Shown here: piece by piece, positions 47,231 to 59,821 of the stretch
How the letters are laid out: each line of letters starts with the position of its first letter
Numbering within the stretch: position 1 is the first letter of the stretch
Source: Medicago truncatula
Taxonomy: Eukaryota; Streptophyta; Magnoliopsida; Fabales; Fabaceae
Reading direction: 5' to 3'
Length of the DNA stretch: 64,000 nucleotides
NCBI RefSeq assembly: GCF_003473485.1
Contig: NC_053042.1
Coordinates: 34,190,762 to 34,254,761 of the forward strand
Notes under the pieces: model-generated
What the model was told of the DNA's origin: nothing
The model's database searches: none
What the model saw: the letters and a program-made list of their open reading frames with translations, nothing else
Made by a program: the position numbers and the translations under genes

Positions 47231-49887
47231 AATAATTTTTTTTTTATCGTAACTCAAGCATTGTCATGTGTTGTTTTTCTTGACATATACCTAAATGCCT
47301 ATTACATGCACCTTATTTGATTGTTTATTATAAGAAAAATTTAATGTGATGGGATCATGCTCTAGTCCACAACATGAGACTCAAAAAATACTCACAAATA
47401 TATTTATATTTATTTTTTTTATAGAAATTAATGGAGTTTGAAGTCGGAATCTCTAGATTTAAAGTCTCTTTTTTTTACCATTAGGCTAAACTCTTAAAGT
47501 TCTATTTAAGTGCTTTCAAGAGTGTGCATTTTTATTATAAAAATAAAGTTATTTTGTATTTTTATTTAATTTATATTAGACATGTATAATTTAGATTTTA
47601 GATAGATAGATAGACTAATTACAACAACGTTTCATAGATTTTTTTTATCTTAGAAATGCAATTTGTCCAAGTATTAAATATACAAATCTATCTATCTATC
47701 TACGATTACTAAATCCTCTTAAGTGTTCCAAACCCTATTTTCCTTTACCATTTTCAGCCAAATCCATTCCTAACAACTAATAAATACACACATATAAGAA
47801 TGATTATGAACTGTGCTTATCTTTTCATTCCCAAACACCTTTTGTTGGATATACCCTTTATATTATAGACCATATACATAATTTATTTTATAAATTTAAA
47901 AAGTTGATTTTTACTTATAATAGTGTCTGAAAGATGTAGTTGATTGATGCATATTGCTTGTTTATATGCATCGTAAATATAAAAAATTAGGCAAAATTAC
48001 ACGATTCATTCATGTACTTGCAAAAAGCACCATAGAGGATACTAGGGTTTAAGTATCATATTCTAGGGTTTAGACTGATTATTAGATGCTCTCTCAAGGG
48101 TTGTATTTATAGTCTTCTATGGGCCTGATTTGTGGTTACTTGGGCAACAAGTAATGGGGGTGTTTTGGGTATTTGGGCACGTTCTAGAGTCTTCTAGAAG
48201 CGGATAGGGGTGGCATCCTGGGAAGGATGCACCTTTAAGTCTTATGGCCCTCTTGGAGGGCGTTGAGGCCTCTAGAAAGGTCTAGGAGCCCTTTTGAAGG
48301 TCTTTAGGAATATATTGACGGTCCAATTCCTTAACTTAATTTCATATAACACTTCCGTCCTTTTCCTTAAAAAAAAAAAACTTCCGTCCTTTATTTTTTT
48401 GTCTGGATTTAGTCTTTTATATTATAAAATGACAATATCTTATAATTTTTAATGAGTTTTTTTCAATGAAATTTGAGTTTATTGGTTTGCGTGATGAAGC
48501 TTTGCGTTTGTTTATGAGTTTGATGAGTTTTTGATGATTTTTTTTTTTTGGAATTTTTGATTACTTTTTTGATAAAAACGGATAACTATGTTGACATTCT
48601 ATAACATGAAAACTGAATCGGGACAAAAAAAAGATAAATGATGAAAATGTTACCTAATAAAATTAAGTTAAAAAAACCATTGTGATTGTGATTCTAGATA
48701 ATTAGTATGACAAACATGGATGTATGACTCGAGAAGAATCACACTGACATCAACATTATAGCTTTACAATACCTTAAACGAAACACAACCTTCCATTGAT
48801 TCTTAAAACTCAAACTTTTATTTTATCACGACATACAACACCAAAGAAGTTGCAGCAGCTTTGTTGAGTTTAAAAGGTTTGTTGTTTTTTCGCCTTGCTT
48901 TAGTATCTCTTTTACTTTTCTATTGATATAGAAATTTCAAACTCAAATACATAGGTTTGATGAAAATTGTGTAGGTGGTTAAAACCGTCTTAATTCACTA
49001 AGCAAAATACATTTCAGTTAGCTAATTTTCTCTTGTATTTTCCTTGATCCTCCTGAAATCACTCGCTCCTGCTCGCTTAGCAAATCTTCTTGTCTTGCAA
49101 TGCAACTTTGAGACTTTATGTTCTGATTCGCTCCTAACTTGCTTTGGTTCGTCTAGCGAATTTGCTCTGACTCATAATTTTTGCTCTTTATCATTTCTTG
49201 GTCATTAAACTCAAAGACCAACACAATCGAAGGGAGCTAGGTAAAAGTAGTTTAACTGGTATTATAAATATAATGACATATATTTGAATGATTTATGAAA
49301 CTTTTTTTTTATATTACTTGAAAAATAAGTTAATAAATATCGAGAATAAATATGTAAAATAACTTAAATTGGCATACAAAGTAAGATACAAGTTAATCAA
49401 ATGGAAAACCACTAAAACATGATGTCGACTGTGCATTAGACATAGGTTGCATTTAGTGTACACCAATGAATATATTGTTCCAACTTACACCACCAAAATA
49501 ACTCTTAGCAGCTTACACCAAAGGTAGTTATCATGAGCTTCAGTCTTTTAAAATAAATTTAAAATATATAAATGACTTATATTGAAATAGTGTAAATTGA
49601 AATAATGTATTTGATGGTCCAAACTAAACTTTACCTTAAACCTAAGATATGGTATAAACTATCCGACTAAAGAAAAAAAGAAGAAGATAATGAACGCATA
49701 AACAAAAAACTATAACAAATGCAAATCAACGAGCAAGGGAGAGTAAGGTGGTGTTTGGACTCTCACAAGTGAAGTAAGTATTGAGAAAATAGAGTAAAAA
49801 ATAGGGGAAATTGAATAAAGAATTCAGCTCTTCACCCTGCACATTTTGCTCGCGCCCTGCAGCCATGCCAAAAATGTTTTTGCGTTA
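47231..49887. other. Intergenic, likely old transposon debris
   Basis: No gene. (TAGA)n at 47600 and (CTAT)n at 47687 form a small inverted pair. A GC-richer block at 48050-48330 with repeated TCTAGAAG, TAGGAGCC and GAGGGCGTTGAGG words differs in base use from its surroundings and may be an LTR or promoter fragment. Confidence 0.4.
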
Positions 49888-49946
49888 GTTAAGTCACGCA
49901 GCGTGACTTAACCAGTGCACCTTATAACTTATGTGACTTAAGTCAC
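49888..49946. promoter_or_regulatory. Clustered GTGACTTAA palindromes
   Basis: 49888-49912 is a perfect inverted repeat of GTTAAGTCACGC with one central base; 49933-49946 is the perfect palindrome GTGACTTAAGTCAC. The word GTGACTTAA or its complement thus occurs four times in 59 bp, about 150 bp upstream of a TATA box. It could be a binding site cluster or a transposon subterminal repeat. Confidence 0.55.
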
Positions 49947-50094
49947 GCACCAATGGCCGGTGGTAAGAGCTGAAGAACAAATGTTTTTTGGTCTTTGATC
50001 AGTTTTCCAACATTCATTCCACACATTTTTTACCAAATTTTATACGTTTTTTGACCACATTAATGGTATTTACAACCTATACTACCATTCCCAC

Positions 50095-50104
50095 CTATAA
50101 ATAC
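50095..50104 (+). promoter_or_regulatory. TATA box ahead of the hairpin cluster
   Basis: CTATAAATAC is followed 25-90 bases downstream by a CT-rich leader (50128-50190), the common layout of a plant Pol II core promoter. No convincing coding frame follows; the first structure downstream is the hairpin at 50200. Confidence 0.5.
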
Positions 50105-50199
50105 CCCTCAATACTTCCCTAATTCCTCACACCTTCTCACTTTCTCCTCCTCCTCACTCTCTTCCTCTATTTCTCTTCTTTATTTCTTTTTTCAATATT

Positions 50200-50463
50200 C
50201 TCTTTCGGGACAAAAGTGATCAATCTTCGTCGGGGTAAAATAGTGAGTAGCCGACATGGGGAAGTGATCAACCATTGGGATAAGTTTAAATCTATTTTTT
50301 TTTACTCCATAAACTTTTTACCGTGGGTAAAAAGATTTGTCTTGGGGTATAAAAAAAAACTAGATTTAAATTTAGCCCAAGGGTTGATGATGTATTTTCC
50401 CCATGAAGGTTGCTCACTATTTTACCCCAAGATGATTGGTCACCTTTTAACCCAAAGAGGGAG
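50200..50463 (+). repeat. Hairpin 1, arms about 115 nt
   Basis: CTCTTTCGGG...GGGGTAAAATAGTGAG on the left pairs with CTCACTATTTTACCCC...CCCAAAGAGG on the right. The centre is a small perfect hairpin, CTTTTTACC-GTG-GGTAAAAAG. There are mismatches along the arms, but the pairing is continuous. No TIR-style end or target duplication is obvious. Confidence 0.8.
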
Positions 50464-50850
50464 AAAATAAGTAGATTTAGTGATTTCGAATAAATTGTTG
50501 TATCAATTATTATATTGTATGAATTCTATTAATAAAATGAGATGATATTGTTACATGCATCAATTTTTGTTCATTCCTTTTAATTTTATATTTTCTTTTA
50601 TTTTATAATTTTGTATTTAATGAATAAATATTAATTTAGTTCATTTTATTTTATTTATATTTGTATTTATTTAATGAATAATATCGTATCAAATAAAAAT
50701 TGCGATAGCGTGAATTCGAATAAAAATTGCAACAACGTGAATTCAGATAAAAAATCTAATTAAAGTTTCGTTACATTACATAAACGACATCTATGTCAAC
50801 AATTACATTACATTACATGCATCTTCCAACTACAACAATTGTCTTGCCCC
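50464..50850. other. Spacer between hairpins
   Basis: AT-rich, with a local duplication of GCGTGAATTC-type words near 50707-50745 and ATTACATTACATTACATGC near 50800. No gene. Confidence 0.4.
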
Positions 50851-51028
50851 TGAATGGGGCAAATTCAAACTTGTTAAGCAGCATGACTCCAACATACGAT
50901 CAACATCTTGAATGATGGTATTCAAGTGTCAAAAGAACGAGGTGCATTCCTTGACACTTGAATACCAGCATTCAAGATGCTTATCGAATGTTGGACTCCT
51001 GCCGATTAACAAGTTTGAATTGCCCAAT
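50851..51028 (+). repeat. Hairpin 2, arms about 80 nt, loop about 20 nt
   Basis: The left arm CAAATTCAAACTTGTTAA...TCTTGAATGATGGTATTCAAG pairs with CTTGAATACCAGCATTCAAGA...TTAACAAGTTTGAATTG. The size and loop resemble a plant pre-miRNA. Its left flank is also present in hairpin 3, so the two are related by duplication. Confidence 0.8.
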
Positions 51029-51043
51029 TGCTGTACTTGAAAT

Positions 51044-51374
51044 GTGCATTCCAACTACAACAATTGTCTTACCTGTGAATGGGGTAAATTCAAACCTGCC
51101 AAACAACATGACTCAAGCATTTCACCCATCATTCATGTTTTCCTTTGAAAAGAATAAATTATTGTTAGGCTTGCTTTAGATGATGGTATTCAAGTGCCAA
51201 CGAAATAAGGTTCATTCCTTGACACTTAATACCTTCATCTAAACCAGTCTAACAATAATTTAATCTTTTCAAAGGAAAAACATGAATGCCGAGTGAAATG
51301 CTTGAGTCCTGGCCATTTGGCAAGTTTGAATTACCCCATTTCGGAGGTAAGATAATTGTTGTAGTTGGAATGCA
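51044..51374 (+). repeat. Hairpin 3, arms about 155 nt
   Basis: TGCATTCCAACTACAACAAT at the left pairs with ATTGTTGTAGTTGGAATGCA at the right, and the pairing continues through CTCAAGCATTTCAC, CATTCATGTTTT and TTATTGTTAG to a loop near 51200. The arms are roughly 85% complementary by eye. Confidence 0.85.
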
Positions 51375-51385
51375 CCTTACCCTAA

Positions 51386-51727
51386 CTAATGACGATCTTC
51401 TGGCGGAATCAAGCTGTTGATGATATATTCAGTTGATCTCGTCACCCGCATATCGATCCACTGAAACGTCCTGTGCTCCCAAAACATGCTCGTCACGTTT
51501 TCGTCGTTCTTTAATTCCACCCAAGTGAATGATACCCTCCCCCCGTCGAGTGTTGGACGTTTATACCGAACGTGTTCCACCCTCCTTATGTCTATGGGGT
51601 TGACTCCTTGGTTGAATTCAGCGAGTTCATCCTTTAGACCTCTTAACGTTACACCAAGGCACCGAACTTTCAACCTATGCGGTTCTCCGCTGTTGAATTG
51701 TGCATGAACGTCGATCCACCCGACCAT
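51386..51727 (-). CDS. Unknown 113-aa protein
   Basis: The frame starts MVGWIDVHAQFNSG and runs to IPPEDRH-stop, with a consensus acceptor (TTGTGTAG) just upstream, so an earlier non-coding or coding exon may exist. The middle, RVEHVRYKRPTLDGGRVSF and then WVELKNDENVTSMFWEH, has balanced composition and looks like real or recently real coding sequence. I do not recognise the family. Its position beside foldback repeats suggests a transposon-borne or captured fragment. It converges with the hairpin cluster. Confidence 0.45.
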   Translation of the reverse strand: MVGWIDVHAQFNSGEPHRLKVRCLGVTLRGLKDELAEFNQGVNPIDIRRVEHVRYKRPTLDGGRVSFTWVELKNDENVTSMFWEHRTFQWIDMRVTRSTEYIINSLIPPEDRH

Positions 51728-52411
51728 TGCTTCAAATCTACACAATAAGAAATTAAAAACAATCAATGAAAACTCATTCAAACAATTCATCAAACACTTG
51801 GAGTGCAAATTATACATAAACCCTAAAACTCATAACTATAACATTAACATGCAAACATCCAAACACAGTTAAGTAAGATAAGTCATTTGCATGTAACATT
51901 GTATCATATCTTGCAAAAAAAAAAATTAAAATTTAAACAAACCCTAGTCTAAAAAAATTCTTTAAAACTCAAAACTGCAACATAAACATCCACAATTTTT
52001 ATGATAGTCACACTCCTAACAAAGTAAGTTAACAAAAATACTACATTGTTTGACATCATTAAAAGTCAGTTTTTTTTTCCTACGTATTCACAAAATTCAA
52101 GAGGATGAATAGGTGACTACTCAAATTTTCTTTTTTCTGGAATTACTCAATTCTTTTGGTAAGTTTATAATTTGCTTAAAAAAAAGTTTATACTAATATT
52201 CAATATTTTTTTTTACATAAAATGATTTTTTTGGCTTCTTACATTCCAGAAAAGAGAAAAAAAAAATAAAAAATTCTAGGGTCTAATATTAGCGTTCAGA
52301 AGCACACACTCTTTGAACAACCGTAGTTGAAGAAAGACCTATATCGAATCAATTCCATTTTTCCTCAATCGAATCCTTCCTTTCACTCTCCGATCCAAAA
52401 CCCTAACAACA
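51728..52411. other. Spacer and 5' leader of the succinate-CoA ligase gene
   Basis: AT-rich spacer. The last ~100 bases before 52412 are the likely 5' UTR. No clear TATA box. Confidence 0.4.
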
Positions 52412-55400
52412 ATGGTCAGAGGATCGCTCAACAAACTCGTCTCTCGCTCTCTCTCCGTCGCCGGCACATGGCAGAATCAACAGCTCCGCCGTCTCAACAT
52501 CCACGAGTATCAGGTCCCTCTCGAGATTCGTTTATTCACAATAATAATAATTATCTTGTGATTGTTGATGATGATTTTGTAGTTAATTTAATTGAATCTG
52601 TAATTTGTTAAATCGTTGATGTTTATTTTAAACCGATCGAGTTTTGAATTTTCGTGAAATTAGGGTGCTGAATTGATGAGCAAATATGGTGTTAACGTTC
52701 CGAGAGGTGTTGCGGTTTCCTCCGTCGAAGAAGTCAGAAAAGCCATCAAAGATGCATTCCCCGGTCAAAACGAGGTAATCCATGATTCTGTAGACTATAG
52801 TCCATACCATGAGTTGATACTCGCTGAAAAATGAATACTTAAATTGTAAAATCGTAAAATGCAACCTGTTTTTATGGATTTTTTGTTTAACAAATTGAGG
52901 CATAGGTTATGAAATTTTCCATAATTGCAAAATGTCTTGATGCATGTTTGGTATCACGGTGGGTTTGTCTGAATGACGGTGAGCTACCGTGATTTTTAAA
53001 GGTTATACTTTGTAGCTTTTACAAAATCACGACGGCTCAATGTGACTCTGGCAAACCGACAGTGATACTGAACATGAGTGGAGAATTTTGACTGTGATAA
53101 GAAGTGGTGTAACTGGGATTATTATGCAGTTGGTGGTTAAGAGTCAAATTTTAGCTGGTGGACGAGGATTGGGGACCTTTAAAAGTGGTCTTCAGGGAGG
53201 AGTGCACATTGTTAAGACTGACCAGGTTGAAGATTTAGCTGGTAATGCATGATCCCTTTGTTATTTCTCAATTCAACTTTCCTTGTTCTCATTTCATGTC
53301 CATGCCTTTCTATATAAGATGTCTCTCCATTTGTAAGTATTAATTTATTCAATTTGAATTCAGAGAGGTTATAGGACATAATGCTTGATAATCTAGATTT
53401 TCGGTGATTTTTTTTTGGCTTGGTCCTATTGCTGTTGTCATCGTCATTTGTCATTGTTGTTTTTTCAGGGAAGATGCTTGGGCAGATACTAGTTACAAAA
53501 CAGTCAGGTCCTCAGGGAAAAATTGTTAGCAAGGTGTGAAATTATTCAATATTGTATTTGTAAATATGTTAGCATTTTTAATATAGCCAAACAATTTTTC
53601 TCTCTAAAAATCGAAATTCTGGTGAAAACAATTCAACAGTATCAAACTTCACAGATAAGTTGTTTTTGAGTTGTTATTGTTTGTTTTCTTTGTGAAATTT
53701 ACTCCCTTTGGATCACACCGTGGGACCTTTTTTTTTTACATGCAATATGTCTGTCGGAGAGGATAAATTTTTTCTTGCAAAACAGTACTTAAAAGTTTAG
53801 TCATTTTTTTCTGGACTGATCCTGCTGGTTGGACTGGTAAACTGGCCACCAGACCAATTTGGTCGTTGGATTTCATCTCATGAACCGTCCAGCACTTGAA
53901 ACTGGCAAACCGATGCAAATGGCGTCGTTGGACTGGCCAACTGGATTTTTTATTTAATTTTTTTAAAGTGGCCAACTGGACATTTGTTATCCAAGTTATA
54001 CACTTAAAACCATTTATGGTATTTGGTAGGCTATCCAATTGTTACATCTATATGTACTTCCGTTAGATTCCAAGTGGTTTTTGTATTGATCATGGAAGTA
54101 AATTTTCGTCAATTGGATATCACAAGCACTTTAAGAATTGCTCATGGTTTCTCGATTTTCCATTTTATTTTAAAACGCAAACAGAATGACAACAGCCACT
54201 TTTATTTTTATTTTTTATTATATACGTAGAATATATATGCAAGGGGGACGTATTGTTGCTCGATGATCGATTGTTTGACATCCAATTGTCTAATTTTTGT
54301 ACAGGTTTACTTGTGTGAGAAGCTGTCGCTTGTGAATGAAATGTACTTTGCTATAACTCTGGATCGTAAGACTGCTGGTCCGGTAAGAGTTTCCTATGCC
54401 AGTATATTAGCTTTAATCTACTTTATGTGATAGGTCAAATACTCAAATTCTTATAACTTCTATATCTTGTTCATTGTATGACTTATCTAATTTTGTTTCC
54501 TTTAAATTTGACCAATAATAAACAGCTATGTTGCTCATTACATTTTTTTCATTACACTTTTGCAGCTTATTATTGCTTGTAAAAAGGGAGGAACCAGCAT
54601 TGAAGACCTTGCAGAAAAATTTCCAGACATGATTATTAAGGTTTGTTATTCTTGACGTTTCTCTGGGAAGTATTCTTTGCAAGATAAGCCTGATGCATTC
54701 CTTCTTTCTAGTAGGTACCTGTTGATGTTTTTGAAGGACTTACTGATGAAGATGCTGCAAAGGTTGTTGATGGTTTGGCTCCTAAAGTGGCTGATAGAAA
54801 TCAATCAATTGAACAAGTGAAGAATTTGTATAAACTTTTTGTTGATTCTGACTGCACTCTTTTGGAAGTAAGCATATGCATGTTTTAGTCATTTGCACTT
54901 GATACACATTCATCGTTTCTTAAGAATCTCTATAATGACGGTTAATTATCTTTCACAGATCAATCCCATGGCGGAGACAGCTGATAACCAACTAGTAGCT
55001 GCTGATGCTAAGTTGAATTTCGATGATAATGCCGCATATCGCCAGAAAGAGATATTCAAACTTCGTGATACAACACAAGAGGATCCTCGAGAGGTGTAGT
55101 TAAATTCTCTTTTATTTCTGTTTTATATTACACAGGAATTGAACATATGATCCCTAAACCCACCCTGTCATTACAACTTGAGTCCAGGGGTTTTCTATCC
55201 AGCCCAGATATATTTTTGGGTTGGGGTCAATTCACATTTTGGGTAAACCCAAGTAGGCACTATCCCGCACAATATTGTAGAACATCTTTTGTAACAATCA
55301 GGGATAAATAATTATCTTTTCTGATTAATAACTTGTACTCCACACAATAATAACTTATATTGATGTACTTCATTTTTTGTGATATAGAGTAGCATACCTT

Positions 55401-57234
55401 TTTTTTTATTTTAAATTTCATAATGTTCAAATCTGCATGTAAACCAAATATTGGGTTGGCCCAGTTATTATTTCGACAAGGTCTGTCTCCAAAATTGTCC
55501 TGAATAAAATGTTGGATTGTGCTCATTTTTTTATTACGTGAAACCCATCTCATCCTGTCTTATACGCACTCCTAAACTTAGAGCCTAGCTTAATTAGCTA
55601 CTTACGTTTATTTCACTGTGCACTGATGCTTTCGATATCTGGAACTTGTGCTTATGATACAGTTATGGAGTGAAGTGAGGTTCTATATGGCAATACCAAG
55701 ATCTCATCCTGTTTCATAAGCACCCCTAAACTTAGAGCCCAGCTTAATTAGCTACATATATTTATTTCACTGTACTCTGATGCTTTTGATATCTGGAGCT
55801 TGTGCTTATGATACAGATATGGAGTGGAGTGAGGTTCTAAATGGCAATACCAAGATTTCACATGATTTATTCGTGCCTGATTATTAAAATCTTATTTTGT
55901 ACATCCTTTTGTTTCTTATCATCAGTTAAATGACTAAATGCAACATTATTTGTGTCTTTTAACTTTATTTTGGATCAGGTGGCTGCTGCAAAGGCAGATT
56001 TAAATTATATTGGGTTAGATGGAGAAATTGGCTGCATGGTGAATGGAGCAGGGTTAGCAATGGCCACAATGGATATAATTAAGTTGCATGGCGGTACTCC
56101 TGCCAATTTTCTGGATGTCGGTGGTGCTGCCTCTGAAAACCAGGTAATGTTTTACAGACAAGATTGCTCTCATTTTGGTATTTTTCTTACATCAATAAGA
56201 TTGAGATGATTGCTCATATTTCTTCCCATATCACATCAGTTTGTAGTCTGCTTTGGCATTAACCTGAAATTCAAAGGGTTTTTATTAGAAAAGCATCCTT
56301 TAGTTGTTGCTATTCACTAGATACCACCTTCAATGATTTGGTCTCTGCCTTGAGATGTTTTTGTTCATATTTACTGTAATTATGTGAATCAGGTGGTTGA
56401 AGCATTTAAGATATTAACTGCTGATGACAAAGTAAAGGCGATTTTGGTTAACATCTTTGGTGGTATCATGAAGTGTGATGTTATAGCAAGTGGAATAGTG
56501 AATGCTGCAAAGCAGGTTAGTAAAGCTATGTTTTGCATATGCCAAAACAAAATTGATGCCGTTTAAAAACAGCTTTATTCTTTCTCCTACATATGATAAA
56601 GAATGAACAGGGTATTTCTTTGTGCAGTTAACTTATATTAATTTTATCCTTATTAGCAGTTTTATATAATGGTTTTGTTTGGAACTATTTGAAGCATTTT
56701 TATATAGTGGTTTTGTTTGGAACTATTTGATATTGAAAGGATAACATGATGTCAAGAAATGCAAATTACTTATATTTGATGCTTTGTGTGATTTTAATTT
56801 TGATCTATGACGTGGGTTTAGATTCTTGATATTGGCAAATTTCTATACAAGTTGTGAATTATTATTCATCATCTATCTCATTTCCTTTTTTTATTTTATT
56901 TTAAAAGCACTGGGGTCGGGATTGAACATTAACTTCTCTTGCTGTTATTTTTTAGGTTGCACTAAAAGTGCCAGTAATAGTTCGTCTTGAAGGCACCAAT
57001 GTTGATCAAGGGAAGAGCATTCTGAAGGTAAGTGTTACATTTATTTAATTAATATAAACAAACCATCTCTTTTAAAAAGGAAGCAAGAATGTTTCAATTG
57101 TTTCGTAAAAGAAATAATGTTTCAATTGCTTATTATGTTCATTGTGAATGTTTCAACAGGAAAGTGGTATGGCATTAATAACGGCTGAAGATTTGGATGA
57201 TGCAGCTCAAAAAGCAGTGAAAGCTTACAAATGA
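52412..57234 (+). CDS. Succinate-CoA ligase [ADP-forming] subunit beta, mitochondrial
   Basis: Twelve exons join in frame: 52412-52513, 52664-52774, 53130-53241, 53469-53533, 54305-54382, 54566-54640, 54715-54867, 54959-55093, 55979-56143, 56393-56515, 56956-57027 and 57160-57234. This gives 421 aa, the same length as the Arabidopsis protein. Residues 1-28 ([15 protein letters not shown]...) are a basic, Ser-rich mitochondrial presequence. The ATP-grasp domain starts at [16 protein letters not shown] and includes [16 protein letters not shown]. The CoA-ligase domain has [21 protein letters not shown] and [13 protein letters not shown]. With the alpha subunit it converts succinyl-CoA to succinate with ATP formation in the TCA cycle. 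Exon 1 is followed by GTCCCTC, a weaker donor. Intron 8 holds a 154-bp tandem duplication. Confidence 0.97.
55547..55852. repeat. 154-bp tandem duplication in intron 8
   Basis: Two copies begin ATCTCATCCTGT at 55547 and 55701 and continue through TTAGAGCCYAGCTTAATTAG and GTGCTTATGATACAG to GGCAATACCAAGAT, with about 10% differences. Confidence 0.9.
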
Positions 57235-57902
57235 AGAGTTAATTTCGTAAATTTTTAAAACCAGTTTAGTTACAACACTATTTTTCCTGAGTTACAAATT
57301 ATTGACGAGAAGGGAATAGATGCAAGAAATCTTCTCATTGAATCCGCAGTGGCTATTAAAGCATTTCCAATAAGTAAACACTTTCCACATTATTGTTCAA
57401 TTAGGTTTATGCATGTTATTGCATGGCTTCTCTCTTACATTTCAAGATAGGTTGAGTTCTCGTTAATTTTTATGCCGGTAAACATGAAAATACAGTCTGT
57501 TGAACATGGTTCACCGGCTGCTTTTAATTGAGGATCTTCAATTTATTTTGGTAGAGGATTTTCAAATTTGAATGTTTAATTGGCATTCTAATGTAAAGTT
57601 TTTATCTTACATTTGGTTCCATTTGGTAAAGTTTTTTTTTGAAATTATAAAATAAATGTATGCAATATTTTATTTGGGCGCATTACTAGAAAGAAGTAAA
57701 AAGCTTGTACCACAAAAAAAGAAGTGAAATTATCTAGACTATTAATATAAGCATTTGGGTTATCCTGAATTTTCTAAGCTTACCTGTGAATAATACGTGC
57801 AAAGCTTACCCAATTTCATTCTGATTCATCCTAGAATTTTCGTTGTACAGTAACCAACTGTTGAGAACGAAGAAAATGATTTTCCAACGTATATAGTTTT
57901 TT
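57235..57902. other. 3' flank of the succinate-CoA ligase gene
   Basis: Contains the 3' UTR; no further gene. Confidence 0.45.
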
Positions 57903-58905
57903 GGGAAATGCTTGGGTCACACATTCTTGTAACACACTCACTCCAATAAAAATTAACCATGTCAGTTACTTTATTTTATCCTTTACATGTAACCGGATTA
58001 ACAAGTTGTTTTGATTTTGTTTGTAATTTCTTTTTATTTTCTTATTAAGAATTTAACGACAATATTGTCTTCTCAGCAAGCTCCATCCTTCTAATCTTTC
58101 CATTTCTCCTTTTCTAATTTGTATCAGAACCTCTATCCATCGCAATCTCTTTCATTTTTCACAATCTCTATCGTCTTGCTTGTGAGGTTTAATCTTGTCA
58201 TAACTTGTGCTCCATCACCCACCACCATATCCGTGACCTCACTCTTTTTCAGTGTAGAGCGTAATTATCGCAAGCTGTTGCGGTCGCTGGTGTCTTGTTC
58301 ATGAGCGACCCAAACTGTTTTGAATGATTTGAAATATAATGGAAACATTTAATTTGGCATATCGTGAGTAATCTATGTTAGGTTCTGTTTTTCCCTTTCA
58401 AACTGGGTTCTATCTTTGTGTATGAAAACTCATACAGTATAATGGATACTAAATAGTTATGGTTTTCTAGTTAGATAATTTTGATTAAAAATAAAGCTTA
58501 TGGGCTCCATTAAAAATTGGAAATTGCGGTCAAAGTTGGGATCCATTAAAACAGTAGGGTGATTAGAAGTGGGAACTGCAATTAGAACTCTACATAAAGA
58601 TTTTTTTTGAAGTTCTATTAGGAATTGCAACAATCAAATTGATATATGGGAGATGTCAATTTGGGTGAAAACAACATCCGACAAAATTATGAAGAAATCG
58701 TCTTGACATGATGATAAGTAGAGAAGATGAAAGAGGATAAGTAGAGACGATGAAAAGTTAATAAACAAAAAATAAAAAACAAGGGTTACACTATCCAGGT
58801 GAAACATGTTAGAAGGTAAAAGAATAAAGAAAGTGAATGACGTGTATAGTTTCTATTGGAGTGTGTTATAGGAGAGTGTTAGAAGGAGTGACTCTAGCAT
58901 TTCTC
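57903..58905. mobile_element. TIR-bounded non-autonomous element, 1.0 kb
   Basis: The left end GGGAAATGCTTGGGTCAC and the inverse of the right end (GAGAAATGCTAGAGTCAC) pair, and the arms continue about 100 bp (TAACACACTC, CACTCCAATA, ATGTCAGTTACTTT). The interior shows no transposase. No convincing target duplication can be read, so the superfamily is uncertain. Confidence 0.65.
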
Positions 58906-59821
58906 AAATGTAAAAACAATATAATTATTATTGTTCTCTTGCAGAAAATAATGTGAAAAGAACATAATACATCCAAAGAGCAAGAGTTATTAATGGTGAG
59001 TTTTTATTTTGAAAATAAAATTGACAGAGAAAAAGAACATGAGTAAAAAAAAATAGTAGTGGATTGTTATGTAATTTTAGTGGTTATTAGTTATCTTAAG
59101 TTTATAGTGTATATATATATGGATGGATTTGTTGTTTCAATTTCTTGAGAATATTATACATTATACCTTACATTCTAGTTATTTTCCTTCAGGAAATTAG
59201 GAACAAGCAATACCAAGTACTATTGTATCCATTCATATGGACTTCATTTCATCTAGAAATGACCTGTTAAAAAATTAACTAAATTTAGCAAACTTTAGAA
59301 AGGTTTACATATTTACATGTTCTTTATACTATCATTCCCATTGTCACACCTAAAATTCCGATAAACTAATGGTTTTGATTAACTATGAAAATCAACAGAC
59401 AAATTTAACAATTTCCATCGAATCAACAAAACATTTTTGTTAGATTTGTCCCTTTTCTCACCATTGCCACTTTCATGATTCGTTTGTCAAAAACTGCCTT
59501 TAGTTTTTGAACCATTATTTCTCTCTTTTTTTTTTTCAATTAACATAAGAAGCACAAAACCCTCTCGAGAAAAAAATAAAATAAAAAATCTAGTCCTCTA
59601 TTATGGGTTCTATTTGGAGCATTTGTTCCATTCAAAGATACAAGTTTGTAATTTATTGTTGACCTTTCTATAGGTGGAAATTCATCTGAGAAAGGTCTTT
59701 TTTTTTTTTTTCCTAATTTTTTTTGAGTCTCAAAGTCAATGTTGGGTTTTTCTCTTCCAGATTTTATTAAAATATATACATATTGATAATTTTGTTAAAA
59801 GAGAAAATTCCAACTTTGAAC
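58906..59821. other. Promoter side of the RIC gene
   Basis: No gene. The last few hundred bases are the likely promoter and 5' UTR, with T-rich runs near 59520 and 59700. Confidence 0.45.
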
